The notes beneath the pieces were generated by a model. The model was not told the DNA's origin. It saw only the letters and a program-made list of their open reading frames with translations, and searched no databases. A stretch of 64,000 nucleotides of DNA from the NCBI GenBank assembly GCA_003993805.1, contig RSEF01000001.1, positions 65,881,017 through 65,945,016 on the forward strand, given 5' to 3'. A program made the position numbers and the translations under genes. Shown piece by piece: positions 1 to 22,897 of this stretch (the first letter of the stretch is position 1; every line of letters starts with the position of its first letter). Source of the stretch: Himantopus leucocephalus (lineage: Eukaryota; Chordata; Aves; Charadriiformes; Recurvirostridae).

Positions 1-1522
1 AGGCCAGCAGACAAGTAAGCGGCCAATTTTATCTGGCTGTTCGCTCTCCCTTTTATCAGAGCTGTTTGGCTGGGGTTCAGGGGTGTTAGAGGGAACCGCA
101 GAGGCTTTGGCTTGTAGACTTGAGTGACAAGGTGTGAGAGGACATGAGACAAAGCCTAAGAGCAGCAAATATCTGCGTGTTGAGAGAGGCTGCTTCGCAT
201 TTCACTGCAAAAGCTGAAGGTTGGTTTTGTGTGTTTTTTTTTTTTTTTTAAAAAAAACCCACTAAGGACTACTAGCTGAGCTTTGCTGAAGAGATACAGG
301 AAAGCATCATTCCAGTAGGGCTGGTCAAAACTAGCATCCGTTTGTAATAACCCCTGTAACCTCATTAACTTGCAGATGCTTTGCTGCCAGCGTGAACTGG
401 CCTCAGCAGGCTGCTGCCACAGATAAAAAGAGAAGGAAAATCACCATGTTTTAATATGAGCAGTGGTTATTTATGGCAGGTGCAGGAAGTTTCCAGTGGG
501 TTGCAGAGGATTTTCAGTGTCAGAAGGGAAAGACTATTTAGCGGCCAGGGCATTATGGCAATTTGAGACTACTCACAGCCTGCATTACTAGATTAAGTGT
601 TCAGTTATCTGCAACCCCTAGTGAAGTCCTTGACAGCATGTGGCACAGAGTACCCTCAGCCCCAAAGAACAGTCAAGTTGTGATGTGTATTAGATGAATG
701 TTCCTTGCGCTGCTTACGTGAGAGTTGTGCATTGCTGCCAGCTCTGCGCAAGTGGCAAAGGACGTATCTACAGCATGCCATGGGACATGCGGCAGAGGCA
801 GGAGGTAAGCTTGAGGATGGATTGGGTGCATGAGATGGGGTGCAGAGCCATACTGACAAAAACTGTACAGCTCTGGAGACATTGCAGCCACTGCTAGCTC
901 AGGTGTCTGTGCCCACCATGCTATTGCACAGATTTGGGCTGGAAGTGGACACATGCATCAGTTGACTTCTTGGATTTTGATGGTAGGTGAAAGCCAACCA
1001 ACAGTCATTATAAGCCAAATGGCAGTTCTGTATCAGCCGGTCGTTCAAGACAAGGTTTATTATGCCTTCTATTAACCCTTTCCAAATGATGTGATAGCTC
1101 ATGTTTCCTTTAGTCCTCTGGCCTCAAGAGGACTACTAGTAAGAGGCAGTCGCTGTTGGAGCTGGGTTAGTAACATTCAGATGTCGCTGGCACAAAAGCC
1201 CACCTCACCTCATTAGGATCAAGTTGACTTTGCCATCCTGTGACCCCATATTATAAAGGCAAAGACCTTCTTTCATGTAGCCATATGAAAGTGACAATAG
1301 CCTCAACTTCCTTCTCTTGGTCTGAAATGTAATCTTGCTCTGGAAAAGCTTAGCTTTGGAGCTTGCATTTTGCAGTGTGGTTGGTAGTACATCTCTCCAG
1401 GCTGCAATGATGGCATAGGATGTGTTCAGTCATCCTAAGTCTTCACCCTTTAAAGTGTCGGTTTTCAAACGTATTGAATCAACTGTGGTGTTTTGTGTTT
1501 TTTTTCCTTTTATCCTGTGTAG
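1..1522 (+). other. NUAK1 intron, 3' part (upstream end outside window)
   Basis: This is noncoding sequence upstream of the first visible exon. It contains a T16/A8 homopolymer junction at 234-257 and a polypyrimidine tract leading into the acceptor at 1521-1522. No promoter, alternative exon or recognisable repeat was found. Confidence 0.8.
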
Positions 1523-12887
<11,365 letters not shown>

Positions 12888-14755
12888 CAGAGGGAAGATG
12901 GCAAGGGAGGGAAGGGAGTTTTTCTGTGTACCTTTATGATGGAGTAAGCCGGGTCACTGATTTGCTGACAATGGTAGGTTTTGCTTCAAAGGACCTGACT
13001 GTACCTACTTAGCTGAACTCCTAGTAAAGTAGCCCTGAAGGCATCTCACACTTCTCTTAATTTTGTGTCCTCAAAATATTACCTACCTTACCAGAGAAAA
13101 ACCTTTGGTCTTTGTATATGTGATGAAAGCACATCAGGATCTAGCAGACAAAAGCATCAAGATTTGATGGCTCAGAGTCAAAGCTAGACAGAATTAAAAC
13201 TGGAAGTGAGGGACACGCATTTTGAGAGGTTTGTAATTCATATTAGATTAGCTTTATCAAGAGATGAGCTGAATTCTCCAAGTCAATTCTGGATGTCTTT
13301 TAGAAAGAGAACTTTTATTTTCTTGTGAAGTTATTCATCTGGATACAGGCATTGCACATTGGGAATCTTTGGCTTGCATTATGCAGGAGGCCAGGCTAGG
13401 TGGGTACCATGGTCCCTTCCACTGGGGTCACCTGAGAGATTCTGAATGCATTCTGGTACAGGTAATTTGAGAGGCTCACCCCAGAGTAACCTCACATGTT
13501 GTAGGTGGACAAGTGGTGGAGCAGGCATTCAGATCTGGCCCCTCCCACAGCCATTGCTCTTCAGTGAGCAGGAGGACCTAAAATTGTTGCCAACTACTGC
13601 TTATACCAGCAAAAATGGTCACAGAAATGATAAAGGAAAATGGAAGGAATGGTTGTTATCAGCAACTAAATGACCTTTTAAGGCATTTCAACCCATGTGT
13701 TCAATTTGTGACTCTTTCAAAATGGCCAACCAGATGAATGCCCAGACAAAGACGGATCTAACAAAGGGTCTCAAGGGTTAACTGATCCTCCAATCTAGAG
13801 TTCAGTCGATGTCAGCAAATAGTGCCACCTTGCTGTTAGCTCGTAGTATTTGAGGGTGACAGGTAGTTTTTGACCAGAATGTTAGATAAGGAAAAGGTTG
13901 TAGCATGTAGGAAATGGATAGAGGTCAGAAAGTTAGTGGGAAGATGCCTTTCTCCAAATGAAAATGTTTCTAGGTAGGTAGTGATGGAGCAGAAAGAATT
14001 GAGCGATGAAATGATAATGGTAGATTTGATAACAGAGTTTGCATAAAATTGCAGGCCTCTCTCTTTATAGTGTAGCTGGTACTGTGTGTGCAATGGTACC
14101 AGTCTGAAAAAAACCCACGAAGGATATGTGTTTGTGTTCTCAGACATATCTAACTATCCAGACTGAAGGCTTCAACTCCCATAAAGGTACCACATGGGTC
14201 TACTGGATTACCTGAATGTAAGCCTATGTCAGAAAGGCACTGTGTGTTTGACAGGCCTGGGCAAACTGGAATCTTAAGGCCTATTTCAGTCTCATTTCCG
14301 TGAGCACATAGCCCCTGGCTTTCTTAGAGGTGCGCTGGTGCAAGTAAGTGGCAGGTTTCAGCCTATGATGTCAAATGATCCACAGCTGCAAAACCTAACG
14401 TCTACACGCATACCCAGAGCAGAGGAGCATGGGGCAAGCTCTGTTCTCGCTCCTACCCTGGAACTGGAACTGAAAGCAGAATTTTGCCCACTGTGTCCCT
14501 AATGCTAGAGATCACGTGGAAATGGAATAGAGTTCCTCTGGGGATTCCCTGGGAATCGGGGATAGCTCTGTAAATCATTGGCATCTGGGACAGGGAGCTA
14601 TTTCACTTGCAGATTTGTTATGCAGTGTATCATGGTACTTCAATCTGCCGCTTCCTCCTAAAAATCAACTGGGCTGTCTAGCAAAAATATGAATGAGCTT
14701 GAATTTCCTAAATCAGTTAATCTGCCTCTATGGAGAACCTTCACTTATTGTGAAA

Positions 14756-14830
14756 CACTGGACCAAATTTGGCCCTGGAGTAAACGGCATCAATACCATG
14801 AAATCTATGAGAGAGGTGCCCTCAGGCAGT
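14756..14830. repeat. Possible degraded ancient repeat in NUAK1 3' UTR
   Basis: GGACCAAATTTGGCCCTGG followed by AGTAAACGGCATCAATACC is reminiscent of the GGGCCAAATTCTG...GTGTAA blocks of old amniote interspersed repeats. This is a weak visual resemblance only. Confidence 0.25.
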
Positions 14831-15115
14831 CAAGTGGTATTTGGCTCAATGTCCATTTGCTCAGGAAGGGCAACTGCGGGTCATTTCTCTACAGATGTGT
14901 ACCTCTCTGTATGATATTCAGACGTCCCATCTTCTCACAGGCCCTGCATGTGCTCCTTTAGCCCATCCCAAATCAACATCCCACTTTGCAGTCTATTGAG
15001 TGAACAAGTTTGCCGCGCTGCGTTTTAAAACAACTTGACGTAGTCTCTGTGGCCTTTGTGAAACAAGGATGTGCTTTGCAGCCATGGCTTGTCACTCGTG
15101 CCCCGGAGCGTGAGA

Positions 15116-15216
15116 GCCAGATCCTCAGCTGGTGTAAATCAGCGCTGTCCCATTGACATGACGGAGCTTCACTTTGGTGGGTTTCAGCTGATTGACACCT
15201 TCCCTGCAGGTCTGGC
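15116..15216. repeat. Ancient palindromic amniote repeat in NUAK1 3' UTR
   Basis: The left arm at 15116-15143 (GCCAGATCCTCAGCTGGTGT, then AAATCAGC) is imperfectly complementary to the right arm at 15187-15216 (GCTGATTGACACC through GGTCTGGC). The centre resembles the CCATTGACTTCAATGG core. From memory, such fold-back elements are scattered through bird, turtle and crocodilian genomes. I do not assign a database family name. Confidence 0.6.
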
Positions 15217-15409
15217 ACTAAACCTTCAATGGATTTATAGAGGTTTCAGGACGAAAGGAAGGGAACTCAGCCGGCCGTGGCAGGGAAGTGAGGAGCACCC
15301 CGAAGGCTCGTATCTCCCGAGGCTTTTGCCCAGGCCTGCTTCCTTGTGTACAAATGTGAATGAGTGAGTGACTGCTTGCTGCCAAACTGGAAATGTTATG
15401 TAGGGATTT

Positions 15410-15450
15410 ACTGGCATGTTACTGGCATGTTACATGTTTACTGGCATGTT
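15410..15450 (+). repeat. Short triple repeat in NUAK1 3' UTR
   Basis: The unit ACTGGCATGTT occurs exactly at 15410-15420, 15421-15431 and 15440-15450. This is a small local duplication. Confidence 0.9.
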
Positions 15451-15800
15451 ATCATTCCTAGAAGAGAAGAAAAAAAAAACTTGACTGCACATTGTTATTA
15501 TTAGTGTTGTGATTTTTATTTAATTTTTTTGTAATACAAAGTTGACTTTTTTATTTGAATTTGTCTTCTTTTTTATTTATTGGTCTGAAAGCCATTTCAA
15601 AGGTATAATAATATATTTGGTGTAATTTAATTGGTGCAACATTATTTTACAGCTCCGGCCAAAATTGTTTGGTGTTATGTTTTGTTTTTTGTTTTTTCTC
15701 CCGATCCTTTGTTGGTTTGAGCTCTACGAGGCACACAGGGGAAAACGCTGGATAATCACCCAAAGTGTTTGTATTTTTAATCTGATACTGTTTTTTATTA

Positions 15801-15806
15801 AATAAA
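15801..15806 (+). terminator. NUAK1: NUAK1 polyadenylation signal AATAAA
   Basis: This canonical AATAAA lies within TTTTTTATTAAATAAAAC, about 2.9 kb after the stop codon and preceded by T-rich sequence. A (TC)7 tract begins at 15832. Cleavage would be expected 10-30 bases downstream. RNA evidence is needed to exclude earlier sites. Confidence 0.75.
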
Positions 15807-17186
15807 ACAAAATTAATGTAACTGTGAAAAGTCTCTCTCTCTCTCCCTTTTCTTTTTCACTGTACATCAGCATAAGCCGAGGCCAAACGGTAATGAACTT
15901 GTCATGCAGAAATACAGCAGCATCTCAGCACATTGTACCAAGTTGTTTATGCAAAGCTTCTTGGCTCGTTTCTGCATTTGCATATAATGTGGGTGGCCAC
16001 AGAGACTCCCGTGCTACGAAGCATTTGGCACTGCAAAACACCCAGAGCTTTCAGCTGTAGAAATGTTTGGTGGAGAAGAATAGCTGACTGGGGTTTCTTT
16101 GCTGGAGATGAATGAGGTTTGTGGGCCAGGTGTGCTGCAGGTGAGACAGGGCAGGCTGGCTGACCAGACACGGCACAACTCATTTGTAGCCCAGAGACAG
16201 ACGGTCACGGTCCTTTCTCCTCTCTGACAGGGAGAAAGACAGTTTGTTAACAATTTAAAAGTTCCTATTGGTATAATTTAGGGGTTGTTTGGGCAAAAAA
16301 GACTGGTGGCCATCCGCTGCTGTCAAATGTGGGATGGTTTCAGTCAGATGGCTTTGAGCAGCCAGCGTAATCAGCTGGTGAGGGGGAAAAAGGGACTCAA
16401 TTTTCATTTTTTGGAGTCCCCTTGATAACCAGAAGGCTTTAGGTTGTTTTGGTTGGAAAGCGGGTAGGTATCATAAGGGAAACTGGGTGTTAGGTATGTT
16501 GTGTGTGCTGGGTACTTGTTAAAATAAAGGAAATGGTTGGCAATGTCCTAACGTTGGCTCTGAGCAAGACACCATTAAGCTTCACCCTTGATGCAGCCAG
16601 CCAAGATACCTGTGGTGTATATTCTGCTTTTTAAATTACAGGCGGTTTGGATTAGGATCCAAGGTTTGGATATCATGCAAAAAAAAAGGCTTTCATTTTT
16701 CTAATTCATTTTCTCTTTTTAAAGCAAGAAGCCATGGCTGTATGTGCTAGATTTATTCATCATCACCACTTAACAACCAGTGGGAATAAAGGGAAAAAGC
16801 CAACGATGCAGAAAGGCAAACAGCCGTTAATACATTACAAAGGGAACGATTAGCTGCTGTATGCTAATTGAGTCAGAGATTGTAAGCTATATGTTCAAAG
16901 TAAGCACGAGTGTGCTTGTACCTGAGGTGAATGAGGTCTAACTGTGTGGGTGCTGGGTGGTGGAAAATGTAATGCGAGTCTCTCCTGCAACAGCAATTAT
17001 GAAACTTTTTTTTTTTTTCTAACACACTAGGAAAAAAGTGAAGGTGAAGGCAAACCATTTGTTTTGTTTTAAAAATAATTACTTCTAGAAAGAAAGTTCT
17101 GGATGACTAGGTATGGTGCGCTTATGTTGCGAAGACCGAGAAGTAGTTACATACATGTTTGTACAGCTCTGAGAGCGCACAGTTCT

Positions 17187-17207
17187 GGGGTGGGGTGGGA
17201 AGGTGGG
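17187..17207 (+). other. G-quadruplex motif
   Basis: Four G-runs (4, 4, 3, 3) are separated by loops T, T and AAGGT, fitting the standard G3+N1-7 pattern. Confidence 0.7.
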
Positions 17208-19315
17208 CGTCTAATTTTCCTATTTATTAAAGGAGATAAATGCACAGTGATATGCCTTAGTTGAAGTTACATAGTGAGTCTGTAGCCAGACCCGGTCTTC
17301 TTTTATACTTGCTCCATGGGGATTCCAGCGTTTCTCAGGAATTGTTGAATTTTTATGGACTGGGTTGGAAGGAGCAAGGAAGGCAGACAGGAGCCTTGGG
17401 AGCTATGCAGTCGAGTGACAAAAGCAGCAGTGGTTTTTTTCATACAGCCACGACTAGTCTTGTCCACGATAACCCTTTTTTTACCTCTAAAAGTTGACAA
17501 TCTCGATTTCTGATCCTGCAAAGCCTGTGCATATGCGAAGCGTGATAATGTCAGGGATCCCTCTCGCTTCTGTGGTAGGCTTGCTGAAGTCCAGGGGCCA
17601 GCTCATGTGAGCGGCACTGCCTGGTGCTGCCGTGCAGCAGCAGAGCACTTAAGAGACCAGCACAAAAACTTGCAGGAGAGCTTGATGCTGCTTCTTAAAG
17701 CTCAGCAGCCCCAAGTCACTGGTGCAGAGGGAGAGGACTTGTGCCAACACAGCGGGAGGCAGCTCTCTTCCAGTGCTGTCACAGCCTTAGAGGTGGTGCC
17801 CACAGCCACCCCATAGTGCTGGCAAGAGAAGCAAAATTCAGAGCGAAGTGATACAGCACAGTTTTTAGCCATAGACGTTTGCATTCGATTTGTAGTTGTG
17901 GCTCCTCTCACAGCTCCGCCTGGTCTCCGTTTAGAGACTTCATCGACTGTGAAAGTAAGGTGCTAAACTGAGGTGAAGAGGTGGCATTTTCAGTTATTGC
18001 AGACAGATATGTTTACAGAGAAATTTGTTAGTGACTCCATAAGCATGTGTAATAATACACTTTGCAACACCAGAGCCTCAGTTATAGCTATGGGGTAAGT
18101 CATAACCAGTCCAATGCTCATGTAAATTTGGTGTATATGAGAAGCTTATCAGTTTAGTTAAGCATTTATCTCAGTGATGCACATCGCACTTCAATGAGAT
18201 GCTTCTGGAGACAAAGCTGCGGGAATGCTTTTGCTGAGCCAACAGAAAATCTGATGTTTGCTAGCATCAGCCCAGGCTCTCTGGTACCTGTCCCAGGGTT
18301 ACTGGTTTCAGGGTTTCAACTGAAAGTTTTACCATAGAAGAGAACAAGTTGTGTTTCCCCCGGATTAATGGTATTCAGTATTCAAATAGGGCTCTTTTTT
18401 TTAATTATTGTCTGGTGGAGCTGTCTTTTCCTCCTCGCCAAACCAAGACATCTTTCTCATAAAAGATTGAGTAATTTGGCTGGAGAAGCAACTTTTTTGG
18501 ATAGATGATTTTGTTTCTGGCTAGCTCTCTCTAGCCCTTACCCCCCGCCCCATATTGCCTGGAATTACATCAGTGCAGAAAAACCTTTGATTTGCCTATC
18601 ATCTGGCCACAGAGAACCCTGCACATTTAAGGACATTAGTGTGTATATTTGCACTGACTCTCAGTTGTTCCTTGGAAAAGCATTTTTTTACAAGACATTT
18701 TTTTTGTGCGTCACCAGAAGGCTCATCATCCTGACTTGTGTGGTGGGCTTAGAGCTCATGCTCAGAAGTGCACCAGGCCCAGGACTGTGAAGGAATTAGA
18801 TAGCTGACCACCATCAAAATAAGAAAATCAGCTGTGGGCGTTGGCCACAGGTGCATTTGCAGGTCAGGACATCACCTTACTTCTTCATTCAGCAAAGCAG
18901 CTCTACTGCCATTGTGAACTCTGTTTTTTTTTGGCACTGAGCTTTCTCACAATGCGCACCCAGTGCTGAAGCCTTTGCTGTCAGAGACTGCCTGGAAATG
19001 CTGGCATCAACCAGCCTCGATGTTTTCTTTTTGCCCTTTCTCCTTTCGCTCTATCCTATTTATTTAACGCAAATAATGTCCCTCACTCTCTCACGTAGTC
19101 CAAATCTTGTTCGCTGTCCTGTTTAGTGTTGCTACATAGTCTGCGTAATACCCTGTCAGGACGGCGGGTTGAACTTTGCTCACGAGGCGCTTTTGCAGCG
19201 CTAACACTGGCTGTGGCATCGCCTCCGCTTCGGAGGCTGTTTGGATCACCAGACGAAGGCACGGTCTTGCTCTGCAGCAGCGGGTCCAGCAGCGGCTCCA
19301 GCCTTGCAGCAGGTA

Positions 19316-19359
19316 ACGTTTCTTCCTGGACGCTGGGGATGGGACGTTTCTTCCTGGAC
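19316..19359 (+). repeat. 16-bp direct repeat
   Basis: ACGTTTCTTCCTGGAC is present exactly at 19316-19331 and 19344-19359, a 28-base period. Confidence 0.9.
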
Positions 19360-19767
19360 CCTGAAACTGGGGACAGGACCTTGAGCTAATAGCAGGGCGC
19401 TCTCTGAAAGAGACACCACGCTGAGGAACAATTAAAAAGCTGGGCTGCCAGGACAAATGGGTTAGACCAACCGAATATAAATCCCTGGAAGCTGATGGTG
19501 AGATTATACCCTAGCCAGCAGGAATCCACTTAGAAAACTGTGCTCCTTTCATAGGCTGGGGAGATACTGTTGCACTTACAAATACAAGCAAGGAACAGCT
19601 GTAAAGGAACTGGCTGAAAAGCCAGGGAGGAGGGAGAGTGTGTCTTGTGGCTCTGCAGTGATAGTTTATTAACGGACTCCTCCAAACTTCAGCCTCGGAG
19701 ATAATAGGACAAGACATACTTTAAATAGAACCAAAGGGAAAAACAATTCAAACCAGATGTTAGAAAG

Positions 19768-19795
19768 TATGTAAATATATGTTTATATTTACATA
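19768..19795. repeat. Perfect inverted repeat, 12-bp stem and 4-base loop
   Basis: TATGTAAATATA, a TGTT loop, then TATATTTACATA. It is all AT apart from one pair in the stem, so it could be a chance palindrome in AT-rich DNA. Confidence 0.85.
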
Positions 19796-22700
19796 TAAAG
19801 CCCTAGCTGCCTGCCAGGCAAGTTTGCTAGGACCAGAGTGTGTGTCATCATCCTGGCCTCACTGGGAATTGTCAAAAATATTTCTTTAAATGTTCCTTCA
19901 AACTCTGTTGTTCTCTTTAGCTGCACGTCCCAGAGCTTGACAGTCTAATCGGAAGATTTCTTGAGACAAGGGATCTGCTGCCTGAGAAGAGAGGTTTGCT
20001 AAATTCCCATACAACTCAGTGCCATGAGGAATGTTCAGTCAGCTCCGGCCCTTAGAAACCCCAAGGTAGTTAATCCTCTTGCGCTCCCAGGAAAAATTTG
20101 TGTCAGAGTGGAAAGAGGCAATGGGTAATGGTCAAGTACTAGATCCCCAGATAGTTCAAACTGATGTTGGCCCAACCTGGACAAGCATCCAGCCTTAAAA
20201 AATAAATTAATATCATTGTGAAATTCTGGTTGGATTCAGTGGGGATGGCTTCAGGTCCCACATGCTCACCATTTGATTTCCCTGTGTGAAGAGTTCCGGA
20301 TTTTCAAAAGTGGTTTCAGAAATATCTGTTTCTGAGAAGCCAGTTTGAGCTGCCTACACCTGAATTTTTGAAACTGATGGCCACCTTCTGCTCCTCATGA
20401 CCTCAGCCTGAGCCATGGTCACTTGGTGCTTACAAGGATAAGGCTTACTGAACCTCGGTCTGGGCATTTCAAAATGGAGATACTCCAAGTGAGTCACTTT
20501 GAAATCTTTAGCCTTGCCTTGGTTGGCAGGGGTCTTTCAAATCATTGACACACTGGGGCATTGCGTAAGTCAGTCCCTGCTTCCAAGATTTTGGGGAAAT
20601 TGCATAATTCTTCAGCTGAAATGAGATTTATTGTTACTGGTGTTTTTTTAGGAAAACAAAATGTCTTTAATTTCTTGGGATTGAATGACTTGGAGTACCA
20701 CTTAGAGGACAGGGAACCTCAGCCCCTTGCAAACAAGACACTTGCAAAGCTCCCAAGAGCCCAGCACTTGTGTTATAGTTCAATAAATTTGCTTTTTCCT
20801 AAGGGAAGTGAAGCAGTGCTGTTGAACAAGTTTCTAATGTGGTCTTAACCCAGTGTGTCCCACCAGATCAGTGGCAATAGCATGCAGATCAATCCACGTC
20901 TGGTTGGGCATGGAAATTGCCCTCCTCTGACATTAATAGAGAAGGCACAAACAGCCCAGATAGGTAGTACGTGAACAAAATCACCTCGTCTATGAAGAAA
21001 TAACTGCAGTGGCCATCATAGTTCCTTTTTACCAGAACCAAAATGCTATTTGCTGAAAAGTACCAAATTAAGTTCCAAATTAAGGCCCTGATTGGGCAAT
21101 GACTTAGGTAGGTAACTCTGGAAGAAACAAAACTATTGACAATTACAGAAAATGAGGCAGAGTGGGGGCTACGTTTCGTCTTGGTGAAAGAGCAGAGGGA
21201 CAGGTTTTTCTTGTACTGGAGCTAAGTGAATAGATCCATTTCCTCCTGGTGTTCCATTCTAAAATTGGAGCAGATTTACTGGAGCCTCCCTTATTACTTT
21301 TCCCATGGCAAGTACAAGGGGTTAGGTTTGCTCCCAAGAGTTACAAGTTTGCACCTTGTCACCTTTTGCAGCAGGACTGCAGTATTGCATGGAGGATAGG
21401 ATCCTGCTTGGTAACAGGCAGAGGGAGAGCTCTTAGAGCCCGTCCAGGGAGCCCTGGTACAAAGACAACTGTAGCGTGAGAGAGGGATCAGAGTCCATCA
21501 TGTGCTTGAATGGGGCTGTCAGGGACAGCTTTTGTTAAAGTTCTGCCACGCAAAGAAGGGAAGATTTGCATATTTTCCCCTCTGACATAAGCACGCCCCT
21601 CAACACCTGCAAAATCACCCTTGCCACAGAGGCTACCTCTAAAAATACTTCAAAAAACGCATGCATTGTGAGAGAACCTGATTGTTTCAAACAGCAGAAA
21701 AGCCGTTTTTGTCAATACACTCACTTAACCTTAATCAAAACTGTACATCATAAAGTTATCTGGCTTTTCTTTTGGCAAAGCTGATACTGCTGAGAAAGGA
21801 ATTCCTGCATCTAGCTTATGTATCTCCCCTCCTTAAACCTGTTCCTTCTGAAGAAGCCCTGGTCAAAAGCTGAAGCAAGATCCTCCAGTTACAGAAACGA
21901 TGCTCAAGTCAGCCTGAGAAATGAAATAAAAATTACATGACTTACAACCAGTCACATCTTGTCCACCCAGCCTGCATTGAACATTGCATATCTAGTGGCA
22001 AATTCCCAGAAATACCGTGAGGCCATACTGACTAACTGCTCACTGGTAGGAAATGTGTTGGAAGCAGCAGAAGACTGTAGATTAATTTAGTCCTCTGCCC
22101 TGGTATATAGACTCCTTGCTCCTGGTAAACACTCCAAACAAACATTTATTTGGTTGCTTTCTGAAAGGAGAGTGAAAGCCTCAGAGATGCTACAATTAGC
22201 CCGTCCACTGCAAAGTTCAAAAGGGAGGTTTGATCTTTCACCACAAAAATATCCACGCTCTCTTTCACATGCACGTGAATAGAAAGCCTTTGTTCAGATC
22301 AAGTCAAGAAGAAACAAACTATTGTTGGAAGGTCGTTTCAGCTTGCTTCGAGGAGTGAAGAATTACAAAAAATAACCAAATGTGGTCTTCTTACCAGTGA
22401 TTACAGATACTGTCTTTCAGCAGAACAGGCAAGTTTTTGTTAGAGGTATCTATTCTTGTGTTGGACTAATTCATTGTAGGTTCAGGCTAGAGTTTTATAA
22501 AATGCCTAGTGGTACCGTGGTTCCTGAGTGTCCCACTTGAGACACCCTAGCAAGGTTTGCTTTTTAGAGAATGAGTGGTTCCTATAAGGAAACAACAAAT
22601 GTAGGCACTTGATCTCCCTTGCAGATCTTGGTTGTTGCTTCTTTGACTGGTGCTTGTCAGCATTCAGGAAATTGTGAGACTGACTTGCTATCAGACTAGG

Positions 22701-22879
22701 AAGGACTTCCAGTAATCCGTTCTGTATTGATATTTGGAGGCTTTGCTTGGATTTCATACTCCGTGTTAACCTAAGTCTACCACCAGGCTGGCAGCAACCA
22801 CATTAAGTCCATCTTCCAGCGAACCACCACCACTTTTATAAAGAAGCGTTTCGCTACAAGTAATAAATTCATTTTTAAA

Positions 22880-22897
22880 GGGAGGGTGGGGAGGGGG
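22880..22897 (+). other. Strong G-quadruplex motif with single-base loops
   Basis: GGGAGGGTGGGGAGGGGG: four G-runs with 1-base loops, the most stable class of intramolecular quadruplex. Confidence 0.8.

Larger units (their letters stand above)
12888..15825 (+). other. NUAK1: NUAK1 3' untranslated region
   Basis: This is about 2.9 kb of noncoding sequence from the stop codon to just past the poly(A) signal. A long 3' UTR is usual for NUAK1. The last 350 bases (about 15470-15825) are T-rich, as expected near a cleavage site. The UTR contains a copy of an ancient palindromic repeat at 15116-15216, a triple 11-base repeat at 15410-15450, and isolated microRNA seed-type matches. The 3' boundary is inferred from the AATAAA only. 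Confidence 0.8.

Noticed and set aside
19221..19237. Hairpin GCCTCCG-CTT-CGGAGGC as a terminator or microRNA precursor
   Set aside because: A 7-bp stem with no T-run is too short for a microRNA hairpin, and bacterial-type terminators are irrelevant here.
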